A stretch of 19,980 nt of DNA. Source: Candidatus Delongbacteria bacterium. GTDB lineage: Bacteria > CAIWAD01 > BS150m-G50. Position numbers and translations under genes: made by a program. The notes beneath the pieces are model-generated. The model was not told where the DNA came from. It did not search any database and saw only the letters and a list, made by a program, of their open reading frames with translations. The DNA lies in assembly GCA_016784425.1 (NCBI GenBank), contig JADHUQ010000017.1, positions 1 through 19,980 on the forward strand, given 5' to 3'. Position 1 is the stretch's first letter; the number at the start of each line of letters is the position of its first letter. Below, piece by piece: positions 1 through 7,947 of this stretch.

Positions 1-701
1 ATTCCGCTTACGCTGGTATCTGGGGCGCTTATCTGCCAGTGATCCACGCCCTGCGCGGCCACCTGACATACATCCATGTTCAGCACTACAACACCGGTTC
101 CATGTTCGGTCTGGATGGGGTGATTTACGAACCGGCCACCGCAGACTTCCAGGTGGCGATGGCGGAGATGCTGCTGGCCGGTTTCACCATAGCTGGTGGT
201 GACTTTTTTGAACCGTTGGCACCGGAGCAGGTGATGATCTGATTACCGGCCTCTCCCCTGGCGGCCGGCAGTGGTTACACTCCACCGGGACCAGTCCAGG
301 ACGCCCTGACCTACCTGATCACCGGAGAACAGTACCCCGGAGGTCAGTATCAGCTGGCGAATCCGGCTGGCTATTTTACATTCCGCGGTCTGATGACCTG
401 GTCTGTAAACTGGGATCTGGATAACGATCTGGAGTTTGCAGGCAGTCACCGCTCCTTCCTGGATTCATTTGCAGCTGTCCCCGCCCAGATAGAGCTCACC
501 ATTATGCTTGCCGGGAGTCAGGTCTATTTGAGCTGGACCGATCTGACGCATTCCCTCTGGTATGTTTACCGGCTGACTACTCCTTATGAAATTCCATCAG
601 CTGAATCACGCCTGGCAGTTACCACCGATCCATTTTATCTTGATGAAGAGGCTGCGGATCTTACTGAAGCCTATTACCTGGTAACCGCGGAGGAGGAGTA
701 G
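1..701 (+). pseudogene. GH18 chitinase, 3' end, interrupted by in-frame TGA
   Basis: C-terminal part of a family 18 glycoside hydrolase (secreted chitinase); the 5' end, with the catalytic DxxDxDxE strand, lies outside the window. The reading frame runs from base 3. The first 79 residues include the beta-6 QxYN motif (YIHVQHYN) and AMAEMLL. A TGA at 240-242 follows PEQVMI, but the same frame continues LPASPLAAGSGY and reaches RGLMTWSVNWD, which holds the conserved Trp at the base of the GH18 active site. Homologues read QVMIGLPAS, so TGA stands where Gly (GGA) is expected and one base change explains it. The ATG at 393 lies inside the MTWS motif, so separate translation from there is unlikely. 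A tail of about 75 residues resembles a short FnIII-type strand set (VYLSWTDL...YYLVTAEEE). Nearby genes use TGA as stop, so a recoded genome is unlikely. Nonsense mutation, base error or readthrough remain possible. Family assignment is confident; status as a true pseudogene is less so. Confidence 0.8.
240..267 (+). other. In-frame TGA followed by a GC stem-loop
   Basis: The TGA (240-242) that interrupts the chitinase frame is followed three bases later by a perfect 6-bp inverted repeat, CCGGCC (246-251) and GGCCGG (262-267), with a 10-nt loop. The placement recalls readthrough or recoding signals, but the bases also simply encode the conserved LPASPLAAG segment. No function is claimed. Confidence 0.35.
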
Positions 702-732
702 TCAATGACGCAGGCATTCGTAAACCGGACAA

Positions 733-1308
733 ATGATGAAACCTGACATTTTGATCGTGCTGGGAAGCTCCCGCAAAAAGGGCAATAGCGCTGTACTGGC
801 GGCAAAGGTAAGTGAGGGCGCGCAGGCCGGAGGGGCGACGGTGGAATCGGTCTATCTCAATTCACTGAGAATAGGACCCTGCCAGGGTTGCAAGAGATGC
901 CAGGATTCAGGATCCACCGGTTGCGTACTCAATGACGATATGAACCGGTTGTATTCCCTGATCAGGGTTGTCAAAGCGATTGTAATCGCCAGCCCGGTTT
1001 ACTGGTTCAATATGTCCGCCCAGACGAGACTGTTTATCGACCGGTTTTACGCTGTCGGTGTCGGGCATAACAACATCCTCGGTGATAAACAGTTCGGCCT
1101 CGTTATGACTTTTGGCGGGGCAGATGTTTTTGATTCCGGCGCAGTTAACGCCTTGCGTTCCTTTCAGGATATGTGCCGCTACCTGGGGGCTTCAATCGCA
1201 GGGATGGTATCTGGAACCGCCAGTGAACCGGGGGAAATCGCAGAAAACGAACGGGTGATGGAAGAAGCTTATCTGTTGGGCAAAAAACTGGCTGAATATC
1301 ACGGCTGA
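733..1308 (+). CDS. Flavodoxin-fold NAD(P)H/FMN oxidoreductase, Isf-like
   Basis: A 191-residue cytoplasmic flavoprotein of the NADPH-dependent FMN reductase / iron-sulfur flavoprotein family. The FMN-phosphate loop is GSSRKKGNS (residues 11-19). A compact cysteine cluster follows: C50-x2-C53-x2-C56-x7-C64, close to the spacing that binds a 4Fe-4S cluster in archaeal Isf proteins; some relatives keep the cysteines without a proven cluster. NDDM (67-70) and SPVYWFNMSAQTRLFIDRF (88-106) are typical of the family. Length is normal. It probably moves electrons from NAD(P)H or ferredoxin to small acceptors; the substrate cannot be read from sequence. Two ATGs (733, 736) can serve as start, and neither has a strong Shine-Dalgarno. 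It begins 31 bp after the chitinase frame and seems functionally unrelated to it. Family confident, exact reaction unknown. Confidence 0.85.
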   Translation: MMKPDILIVLGSSRKKGNSAVLAAKVSEGAQAGGATVESVYLNSLRIGPCQGCKRCQDSGSTGCVLNDDMNRLYSLIRVVKAIVIASPVYWFNMSAQTRLFIDRFYAVGVGHNNILGDKQFGLVMTFGGADVFDSGAVNALRSFQDMCRYLGASIAGMVSGTASEPGEIAENERVMEEAYLLGKKLAEYHG

Positions 1309-1576
1309 AAGTCTGACTGGCACACCTCAAATTTGACTAAACCCCTGTGCCATCTGTCACCTCTGCAACTTTTGTCAACCTGGTCACATCGAGAGTCTCG
1401 AGCAGAGTATGTTGCATCAGGTGACCAAACATCTCATCAGCTGTAACTGCGCTCTGGGGATGCGCAGACAACAATCGTCAGCGTTACAGTACGCCGCCAG
1501 CATCGTCCCCTTAACTTATCTATCAGTTGTCAGGCGCAAATTTTCCCGTGACCTGGCTTAACTACACTCAATATTC

Positions 1577-1596
1577 TAACAATGTGCGCATTGTTA
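1577..1596. promoter_or_regulatory. 20-bp dyad, candidate activator-binding site
   Basis: TAACAATG-TGCG-CATTGTTA is a perfect 8+8 dyad with a 4-bp centre. It lies about 140-150 bp upstream of the -24/-12 element at 1721-1736, a normal distance for an upstream activating sequence bound by a sigma54 enhancer-binding protein. The symmetry is seen directly; the role is inferred. Confidence 0.45.
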
Positions 1597-1713
1597 CCTG
1601 TACCGTTCATCGCTCCTGTTAACTCTGTTGACAATCGTCACACCCCATTGATCTGATACTGCATCAGAGTTCCCGTCCTAAGTAAATGATAATACGGCTA
1701 TTCCGTTATTCTC

Positions 1714-1741
1714 TTTAAACTGGCACAAGTCGTGCTATACT
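1714..1741 (+). promoter_or_regulatory. Sigma54-type -24/-12 promoter
   Basis: TGGCACA-AGTC-GTGCT at 1721-1736 keeps the GG (1722-1723) and GC (1734-1735) dinucleotides at the exact sigma54 distance. It differs from TGGCACG-N4-TTGC at the G after TGGCAC and one T of the -12 block. The predicted start is near 1747, 60 nt before the GTG of the acyl-CoA synthetase gene. A sigma70 reading overlaps it: TTTAAA (1714-1719), 16-bp spacer, TATACT (1736-1741). Either sigma factor, or both, could act here. Confidence 0.5.
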
Positions 1742-1806
1742 AAATGCCATGCTGATATCGCCCGGAGCGGGTGACGGCATCAACCCAATGAAAGTGAGGC
1801 CTGCAG

Positions 1807-3915
1807 GTGAAACTGGAGTCACTGCTCAAACCGCAACGGATCGCCGTGATCGGTGCTTCCGAAAACCGTGGCAAGGTAGGTCATGAGATCTTTGCCAACC
1901 TGGTCAAGGGAGGCTTTGAAGGAGAACTCGTACCGGTCAACTATAAAGCTGACACTATCCTGGGATATAAATGCTACCCCTCCATCAGGGACTATCCGCA
2001 GGAGGTTGATCTGTGTGTGATCTCCATCCCTACACCGCTGGTAATGGAGGCGGTCAAGGATTCACTGGCAGCCGGAGCCAGGTCGATCTGCGTGATTACT
2101 GCTGGTTTTAAAGAAACCGGACCGGAGGGGGCCGCTGTTGAAGAAAAACTCGCCAGCCTGTGTGATGCCGCTGGCGTTCGACTGCTGGGGCCGAACTGTC
2201 TGGGACTGATCAATTCCCACCACAAGATGAATGCCACCTTCGGTTCCCACATGCCGCAGGAGGGGGGAATATCGGTTATCTCCCAGTCGGGGGCGCTCTG
2301 TACCGCTATCCTCGATTGGGCGGCGGGCCGTCACATGGGTCTGGCCAAGATGATCAGCATGGGCAACAAGGCTGACCTTTCCGAAACCGATTTTCTGAAA
2401 GCGCTGGGGGATGATCCGGAGACCCGGGTTATCGCCGGATATCTCGAGAGTATTAACGATGGCAACAGCTTCATGAAGGCAGCTCAGGCTACCGCACAGA
2501 AGAAGCCGGTTGCTATTCTTAAGGTGGGTGTTACCGACGCCGGCGGTAAGGCAGCCTCTTCTCATACCGGCAGTTTAGCTGGAGCGGACATCGCCTACGG
2601 CGCCGCCTTCAAACGTTCCGGCATTATTCGGGCCGACAGCTTCGAGGAGCTGTTCGATTACGCTACCGCCCTGGATATGCAGCCGTTGCCCCGGGGTCGC
2701 CGGGTCGCGATCATCACCAACGCCGGTGGTCCCGGTATTATGGCGGCCGACGCTGCCGAACTGGCCGGGTTGGTGGTACAGCCACTCGAGGGTGCTGCCG
2801 CCGCAGCTCTGCGCGAAAAGCTACCTGTCGCCGCCAGCGTGGCCAACCCGATCGATGTGCTGGGCGACGCTGATCCGCAACGCTATGTCGACGCGGTGGA
2901 GGCGGCCCAGAATGATGACTCAGTTGACGCGGTCATCGTAATCCTCACACCCCAGGCGATGACCAATCCAACCGAGACTGCCCGTGCCATCATAGCCTGT
3001 GCCGGTGGCAGGAAGCCGGTGTTGGCTTCGTTTATGGGTGGTGCGGATGTGATGCCGGGTCGTGATGAACTGGTGGCCGCAGGTCTTCCGGATTATCCTT
3101 CACCGGAAAGGGCTGTAGCAGCACTCAAGGCAATGGTCACCTATTCGGAGTGGTTGCAGCGACCACCACGGGTGTTAACCCGTTTTGCTGTCAACCGGCG
3201 CCGGGTGGAGAGAATAGTCAAACGTAACCAGCGAGCCGGCACCCTGCAGCTGAGCGAACTGGAGAGCAAGGAGATCCTTACCGCCTATGGTTTCCAGGTA
3301 CCAATAGGACGCCTGGCGACAACCGCCGCCGAAGCTCTGGCCGCGGCGGAGAGAACCGGTTACCCTGTAGCGATGAAGATCGCTTCACCGGATATCATAC
3401 ACAAATCGGATATCGGCGGTGTCAAACTCAACCTCAACACACCGGAAGAGATTGTCGACGCCTTCGACCTGATGATGCTGCGGATACCCAGACAGGTGCC
3501 GGAGGCTGTGATCAACGGCGTTTATCTCGAGGCAATGTGTCGCGCTGGCCGGGAGGTAATTCTCGGCATGACCCGTGACCCCCAGTTTGGACCGATGCTG
3601 ATGTTCGGTCTGGGTGGTATTTTCGTCGAGGTGATGAAGGATGTCACCTTTCATATTGCACCGATTACCGCAGCGGAAGCGATGCAGATGCTGGAGAGCA
3701 CCAAATCATTCGCCCTGTTGAAGGGGGTGCGGGGGCAGTCCAGTGTCGATCTGGATGCAATCGCCATCGCCCTGCAGCGGATCAGCCAACTTGTAACCGA
3801 TTTTCCCCAGATAGTGGAGATGGATATAAATCCCTATATGGTGGGTGAAGTGGGTAACGACTCGGTGGCGGCCGACGCTGTCATCAAACTGCGAGCAGAC
3901 GAGGTAAAATCATGA
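1807..3915 (+). CDS. ADP-forming acetyl/acyl-CoA synthetase, fused alpha-beta
   Basis: A 702-residue cytoplasmic enzyme that interconverts acyl-CoA + ADP + Pi with acid + ATP + CoA, the energy-conserving acetate-forming reaction also common in archaea. The CoA-binding Rossmann domain opens with IAVIGASENRGKVG (11-24). The ligase-CoA part shows GPNCLGLIN and ISQSGAL, then the phospho-accepting His253 in SSHTGSLAG. The C-terminal ATP-grasp (beta) part spans about 480-700, with GYPVAMKIASPDIIHKSD, GREVILGMTRDPQFGPM and EMDINPYMV. The intact His argues for a working synthetase rather than the degenerate module found in Pat acetyltransferases. The GTG start is supported by GTGAGG (1794-1799) seven bases upstream; the ATG at 1788 is out of frame. 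The stop overlaps the next start (ATGA), so translation is probably coupled. Acetate is the likeliest acid, but other short or branched acids are possible. Confidence 0.9.
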   Translation: MKLESLLKPQRIAVIGASENRGKVGHEIFANLVKGGFEGELVPVNYKADTILGYKCYPSIRDYPQEVDLCVISIPTPLVMEAVKDSLAAGARSICVITAGFKETGPEGAAVEEKLASLCDAAGVRLLGPNCLGLINSHHKMNATFGSHMPQEGGISVISQSGALCTAILDWAAGRHMGLAKMISMGNKADLSETDFLKALGDDPETRVIAGYLESINDGNSFMKAAQATAQKKPVAILKVGVTDAGGKAASSHTGSLAGADIAYGAAFKRSGIIRADSFEELFDYATALDMQPLPRGRRVAIITNAGGPGIMAADAAELAGLVVQPLEGAAAAALREKLPVAASVANPIDVLGDADPQRYVDAVEAAQNDDSVDAVIVILTPQAMTNPTETARAIIACAGGRKPVLASFMGGADVMPGRDELVAAGLPDYPSPERAVAALKAMVTYSEWLQRPPRVLTRFAVNRRRVERIVKRNQRAGTLQLSELESKEILTAYGFQVPIGRLATTAAEALAAAERTGYPVAMKIASPDIIHKSDIGGVKLNLNTPEEIVDAFDLMMLRIPRQVPEAVINGVYLEAMCRAGREVILGMTRDPQFGPMLMFGLGGIFVEVMKDVTFHIAPITAAEAMQMLESTKSFALLKGVRGQSSVDLDAIAIALQRISQLVTDFPQIVEMDINPYMVGEVGNDSVAADAVIKLRADEVKS

Positions 3916-5789
3916 CAATCAGAACTGAAGCACAAAATAACGCCTGGCAGATTGCCAACGCTGATATGATTGCTACCCCAGCTGAAGCGGTCAAACATAT
4001 CCGCCCCGGTCAGCGGATTTTTATCGGCACCGGTTGTGGCCAGCCGCAGGAGCTGGTACGGGCGCTGGTAGCCAGGAGTCGTGATCTGCCTGATATCGAG
4101 GTGATCGATTTTCTCACGATCGGTACCGCCACCTTTGCCGCCAGGGAGCTGGCCGGATCATTCCGGGTCAACAGCTTTTTCATCGCCGACGGTGTCCGTG
4201 ACGCTATCCAGAGTGGTATGGGTGATTACACACCGATCTTCCTTTCCGACATCCCCTCCCTTTTCTCCTCCGGGCAACTGCCACTCGATGTTGCCCTGAT
4301 CCAGGTTTCGCCACCCGATGAAAAAGGACGTTGCAGCCTGGGGATCAGCGTGGATATCGTAAAAAGCGCCGCAGAGAACGCCAGTCTGGTGATCGCCCAG
4401 GTCAACCCACAGATGCCCCGCACCCATGGTGAAAGCACGATCCAGCTCCACAACCTGGACATCCTGGTTCCGGTCGACCTGCCGCTGATTGAGATACCCT
4501 TACCGGAGCTGGATGATGAAACCCGCAGTATAGGTGAGTTTGTCGCCGCCCTGGTGGAGGACGAATCGACCATTGAGTTTGGCATCGGTGGCATACCGCA
4601 GGCAGTGGCGGAGTTTCTGCAGAGCAAAAAAGATCTCGGTATCCATACGGAGATGTTCAACGACGCCATCATTCCGTTACTCGAGTCGGGTGTGGTCAAT
4701 GGATCACACAAATCGAGCGACCGGGGCAAGGTGGTGGCCAGTTTCTGTATGGGCACCCGGCGGCTTTATGATTACATCGACAACAACCCGGCTTTCTCTT
4801 TTCAGCCGACCGAATATGTCAACGATCCCTTCGTCATCAGTCGCCAGCATAAACAGGTGGCAATCAATATGGCACTTGAGGTGGATCTGACCGGGCAGGT
4901 CTGCGCTGATTCCATCGGTACACAGTTCTATTCCGGTATCGGAGGCCAGGTGGATTTCAACCGCGGTGCAGCCAAGTCCCCCGGGGGCAAACCGATCATC
5001 GCCCTCCCCTCCACGGCCAGAGATGGCACTGTTTCCCGGATCTCCACCAGTCTGACACCCGGCGCCGGGGTTGTTACCACCCGCGGCGATGTGCACTATG
5101 TAGTCACAGAGTACGGAACCGCCTACCTGCATGGTAAGAATGTGCATGAACGGGCCATAGCGCTGATCTCAATTGCCCATCCCCGGTTTCGACAACAGCT
5201 GTTGCAGGAAGCAATCGCCGCCCGTTATGTACGCCCGGAGCTGGAAGAGGTCGGCGGCAAAATCGTTATCGGTCCCCGGGAATTCCGCAAGAGCCACCTG
5301 CTTGATGACGGCACCCAGGTCAACATCAGGTCAATGCGCCCAACCGATGAACCGTTGCTGAAGGACCTGTTTTACGCCCTGTCACAGGGAACCATTTACT
5401 ACCGTTTCATGTCAGCGCTGGATCACATCCCCCGCAAGCAGATCCAGGACTTTGTCTATATCAATCATCGTACCGATGTGGCAATCGTTGCCACCCTGCC
5501 GGAGGCGCACGGCGAAGATATCATCGCCATTGGCCGTTACTATCTGGACGAGACTACCAACTTCGCCGAGGTCGCCTTTACTGTCAGGGACAACTGGCAG
5601 AACCAGGGAATTGGTACTGTGTTGTTCAATTACCTGGCCAACATCGCCAAGCGCAACGGTATTACCGGTTTCACCGCGGAGGTGTTACGGGGTAACCGCT
5701 CGATGCAGAGGGTATTCACCAAGAGCGAATACCGGGTTGAGAGCTCGCCACAGGACGAAGTAGTCAGCTTCAAGATTCAGCTCAAATAG
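3912..5789 (+). CDS. Acetyl-CoA hydrolase/CoA-transferase fused to GNAT acetyltransferase
   Basis: A two-domain protein of 625 residues. Residues 10-455 match the acetyl-CoA hydrolase / 4-hydroxybutyrate CoA-transferase family: FGIGGIPQAV (223-232), HTEMFNDAI with Glu247 as the likely CoA-thioester-forming glutamate, GKVVASFCMGTRRLYDYID (272-290), GIGGQVDF (342-349) and the C-terminal TEYGTAYLHGKNVHERA. Residues 470-625 form a GNAT N-acetyltransferase, with the acetyl-CoA pyrophosphate loop QNQGIGT (563-569) and a typical NRSMQRVF C-terminus. The fusion combines CoA transfer or thioester hydrolysis with acetyl transfer to an amine, most likely a protein lysine. GAGG-type Shine-Dalgarno GAGG (3901-3904) precedes the ATG, which overlaps the upstream stop. 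The same architecture is known in other bacteria. The target of the GNAT domain is unknown; the neighbouring synthetase is the obvious candidate. Confidence 0.88.
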   Translation: MTIRTEAQNNAWQIANADMIATPAEAVKHIRPGQRIFIGTGCGQPQELVRALVARSRDLPDIEVIDFLTIGTATFAARELAGSFRVNSFFIADGVRDAIQSGMGDYTPIFLSDIPSLFSSGQLPLDVALIQVSPPDEKGRCSLGISVDIVKSAAENASLVIAQVNPQMPRTHGESTIQLHNLDILVPVDLPLIEIPLPELDDETRSIGEFVAALVEDESTIEFGIGGIPQAVAEFLQSKKDLGIHTEMFNDAIIPLLESGVVNGSHKSSDRGKVVASFCMGTRRLYDYIDNNPAFSFQPTEYVNDPFVISRQHKQVAINMALEVDLTGQVCADSIGTQFYSGIGGQVDFNRGAAKSPGGKPIIALPSTARDGTVSRISTSLTPGAGVVTTRGDVHYVVTEYGTAYLHGKNVHERAIALISIAHPRFRQQLLQEAIAARYVRPELEEVGGKIVIGPREFRKSHLLDDGTQVNIRSMRPTDEPLLKDLFYALSQGTIYYRFMSALDHIPRKQIQDFVYINHRTDVAIVATLPEAHGEDIIAIGRYYLDETTNFAEVAFTVRDNWQNQGIGTVLFNYLANIAKRNGITGFTAEVLRGNRSMQRVFTKSEYRVESSPQDEVVSFKIQLK

Positions 5790-5805
5790 CGGGGCCGTTC
5801 TTCCG

Positions 5806-6942
5806 ATGTCAAGCAGAGCCATCTATCTCTATCACCAGGAACTGGAAAACTCCGGCTATCCGTCAGGTTGTCCCTTCGATACCTCCCGGGCGGGAATAAC
5901 CTATCGTATCATCTCCTCACTGGGACTGCTGAGTGAAACTCAAAGCGAGATTCCCCCCCTGCGGCTGGCTACTACAGAGGAGCTGTTACGATTTCACCAG
6001 CCGGCTTATCTTGCAGCCATCCAGCTGAGCGAACGGGGCGAGTTGAACGATCAGACCCTGGCTATGGGTCTGGGAACAGTTGATTGCCCACTCTTTCAGG
6101 GGATGTATGATTATGCCCGCCGGGTCGCGGCTGTTTCCATTGATGGTGCCCGGCTGTTGCTTGACGGCAGGATGGATGTTGTCTTCAATCCCTGGGGTGG
6201 CCTCCATCACGCTGCACCGGCACAGGCTTCCGGTTTCTGCTATCTCAATGATGTCGTGCTGGCAGCACAAACCCTGATCGCAGCGGGGAAAAAGGTGCTG
6301 TTCCTCGATCTGGACGCCCATCATGGCGACGGTGTGCAGAATGCTTTTTACGACACCCGCCAGGTGATGACCCTGTCGTTGCACGAAAGTGGCGAGAGTC
6401 TTTTTCCAGGGACCGGCGAGCCGGAAGAAATCGGTAGCGGTGATGGCGCTGGCTACAGTGTCAATATTCCACTACCAGCGGGCAGTGGCGACGAGATTTA
6501 CCGGGAAGCTTTTGAGAGAGCAGCGCTGCTGCTGATTGATCAGTTCAATCCGGATATCATTCTCCTGGAGCTGGGTCTGGATGGGCTGGCGGGCGATCCT
6601 CTGACACATCTGCAGCTCACCAATAATATCTATGCGGATATCGTCAAAACAGTTGTTGCCCTCAACAAGCCGACACTTGCCCTCGGTGGTGGTGGTTATC
6701 ATGTTGCCAATACCGCACGTGGATGGGCTTTGCTCTGGAGCATAATGAGTGGAGCAGAGGAACAGTTTGATCCGGCGCTGGGACTCGGCGGCATCATGCT
6801 GCAGAACAGTGACTATCTCGGTGGTTTGCGTGATCGGGTACTGCTCTCCGCAGCCGGGCAGAGTCCAGCCATTGCCAGGGAGGTACGCGAAACCATCAAC
6901 CGCCTGCACACCCTGCTCCTTCCCCTGCAGGGATCAGACTAG
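5806..6942 (+). CDS. AcuC-like histone-deacetylase family protein
   Basis: A 378-residue zinc-dependent deacetylase of the class I HDAC / AcuC type. All landmark residues are present: GGLHHA with the His134-His135 charge relay, DLDAHHGDG with probable Zn ligands Asp170 and His172, ELGLDGLAGDP with the third ligand Asp259, and GGGGYH with the transition-state Tyr298. It should therefore be an active lysine or acetyl-amide deacetylase in the cytoplasm. It follows the GNAT fusion gene by 16 bp in the same direction, with no clear Shine-Dalgarno. In Bacillus, acuC sits with the GNAT gene acuA and reverses acetylation of acetyl-CoA synthetase; here the partner would be the GNAT domain just upstream. 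Acetylpolyamine or acetoin-related substrates are alternatives. Catalytic family is confident, substrate inferred. Confidence 0.88.
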   Translation: MSSRAIYLYHQELENSGYPSGCPFDTSRAGITYRIISSLGLLSETQSEIPPLRLATTEELLRFHQPAYLAAIQLSERGELNDQTLAMGLGTVDCPLFQGMYDYARRVAAVSIDGARLLLDGRMDVVFNPWGGLHHAAPAQASGFCYLNDVVLAAQTLIAAGKKVLFLDLDAHHGDGVQNAFYDTRQVMTLSLHESGESLFPGTGEPEEIGSGDGAGYSVNIPLPAGSGDEIYREAFERAALLLIDQFNPDIILLELGLDGLAGDPLTHLQLTNNIYADIVKTVVALNKPTLALGGGGYHVANTARGWALLWSIMSGAEEQFDPALGLGGIMLQNSDYLGGLRDRVLLSAAGQSPAIAREVRETINRLHTLLLPLQGSD

Positions 6943-7257
6943 CCTGGTATCTCTTCCGGTAGGGGAGAAATGACCACTTACCTCACCCGACCTCTCCGTC
7001 GAAAGAACGACCTGAACTCCGATCTCTGCTTCCGGACCAGACTGAGTTACTCCGCCCTGGAGACGCGAACCCCTTTAAAAAGCCGCTGTTCGTCACCATG
7101 ACCAGTTTGGCACACGGTTTGCCAGCAATCCGAAGAGCAAGGTGGTCTGCAAAAGTGAACAGCCATTCCGAGGAGAGGTCGAATTGCATAACGGTATAAG
7201 AATCGTAAATTGTACTCCTTGAGCTGAACTGATAAATCGAAACCAACCAAAGCAGGT
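6943..7257. other. Intergenic region between the two main operons
   Basis: A 315-bp gap without a credible gene; small frames on both strands have no family features. A weak hairpin with G-U pairs lies just after the deacetylase stop (about 6952-6970), with no T-run. The one clear signal is the sigma54-type element at 7108-7123. The leader after it is A/T-rich toward the gene start, and no riboswitch class was recognised. Confidence 0.5.
7108..7123 (+). promoter_or_regulatory. Sigma54 (-24/-12) promoter
   Basis: TGGCACA-CGGT-TTGCC has GG at 7109-7110 and GC at 7121-7122 with exact sigma54 spacing, and differs from TGGCACG-N4-TTGC only at the base after TGGCAC. It lies in non-coding DNA, in the right orientation, and predicts a start near 7134, about 125 nt before the DUF4956 gene. 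It is a better match than the element at 1721. No clear upstream activator dyad was found. Confidence 0.6.
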
Positions 7258-7947
7258 GTGGAATTGCTTGATTTACTCACACTCCAAACGACCTCACCCA
7301 ACCCCAACCTGATCACCATCATCTTCACAGTGGTACTGGCTTTTCTGTTGTCGACCCTGATTGCCATCGTCTACCGCAAGACCTTCCGGGGGCTCTCCTA
7401 TTCGCGTAATTTCGTGCAGGCGTTGATTTTGAGTTCAATCGTCTCCGCCACGGTCATGCATGCCATTGGTGACAGCCTGGCACGGGGACTGGGTATGCTG
7501 GGTGCATTGGCTATCATTCGTTTTCGGACAACCTTCAAGGATCCCAAGGACATCATCTTCATGTTCGCAGCCCTGGCTGCCGGCATCGCCTGTGGAGTGC
7601 TGGGCTTTGATATCGCACTGGTGGGGACCCTCTTCTTCTGCCTTATCGCCGTTGTAATCTATTACAGTCCGTTCGGTCAGGAGAGCACCTTCGACGGTCT
7701 CCTCCGCTTCAGTCTCGCTAATGACCTGGAGCCGAAGCGACAGCTGGAGGAGGTGCTGCAGCAAAATTGTCGCCTTTTTGCACTGGTGACTTTGCGTGAT
7801 ATGGCGCAGGGGGCGCGTCTGGATTATGCCTATCATATTAAACTGCGCCGTAAAACCAGCAAAGCGGATTTCCTGGGTGATCTGGCAAAGGTAGAGTCAA
7901 TCAAGGGGCTCAATCTGGCCCTGCAGGAATCGACGGTCGAGCTATGA
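7258..7947 (+). CDS. DUF4956 integral membrane protein
   Basis: A 229-residue inner-membrane protein of family DUF4956. Hydrophobic segments lie near 18-38, 51-69, 99-115 and 117-136, followed by a soluble cytoplasmic-looking domain (about 145-229). The family signature is GALAIIRFRTTFKDPKDIIFMF (split here as GALAIIRFRT, 82-91, and FKDPKDIIF, 93-101), a basic/acidic loop between membrane segments. Biochemical function is unknown, but the family recurs beside VTC polyphosphate polymerases and CotH kinases, as here. It heads a four-gene overlapping set and overlaps the adaptor gene by ATGA. The start is uncertain: GTG at 7258 has AGCAGG almost touching it, while TTG at 7264 would sit seven bases after the same motif. 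In this operon it is the only gene able to supply an inner-membrane channel besides the adaptor's anchor. Confidence 0.85.
   Translation: MELLDLLTLQTTSPNPNLITIIFTVVLAFLLSTLIAIVYRKTFRGLSYSRNFVQALILSSIVSATVMHAIGDSLARGLGMLGALAIIRFRTTFKDPKDIIFMFAALAAGIACGVLGFDIALVGTLFFCLIAVVIYYSPFGQESTFDGLLRFSLANDLEPKRQLEEVLQQNCRLFALVTLRDMAQGARLDYAYHIKLRRKTSKADFLGDLAKVESIKGLNLALQESTVEL

Larger units (their letters stand above)
1309..1806. other. Intergenic region rich in inverted repeats
   Basis: About 500 bp without a credible gene. It holds several perfect inverted repeats: TGGCACA/TGTGCCA (1318-1324, 1346-1352), TGGTCAC/GTGACCA (1381-1387, 1421-1427), and CTGTAAC/GTTACAG (1441-1447, 1483-1489) enclosing TGCGC/GCGCA (1448-1452, 1462-1466). 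A tight dyad lies at 1577-1596. The decamer ACAATCGTCA occurs at 1471-1480 and 1631-1640. None of the stems is followed by a T-run, so they are not obvious intrinsic terminators. The right end carries the sigma54-type promoter. This is the probable control region of the 1807-6942 operon; a structured RNA is a less likely alternative. Confidence 0.55.

Noticed and set aside
240..242. TGA read as glycine or selenocysteine genome-wide
   Set aside because: Several intact genes here end at TGA within ATGA overlaps, and the homologous residue is Gly, not Cys, so neither recoding is supported.
393..701. Independent small gene starting at ATG 393
   Set aside because: The ATG is the Met of the conserved GH18 MTWS motif and the frame is continuous with the upstream chitinase frame.
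1309..1806. tRNA or known riboswitch in the first large gap
   Set aside because: No T-arm GGTTCRA signature, cloverleaf or known riboswitch core was found; only dyads and promoter-like sequences.
6983..7246. Minus-strand frame of 87 residues in the gap before the DUF4956 gene
   Set aside because: It covers the sigma54 element and leader, and its composition is not protein-like.
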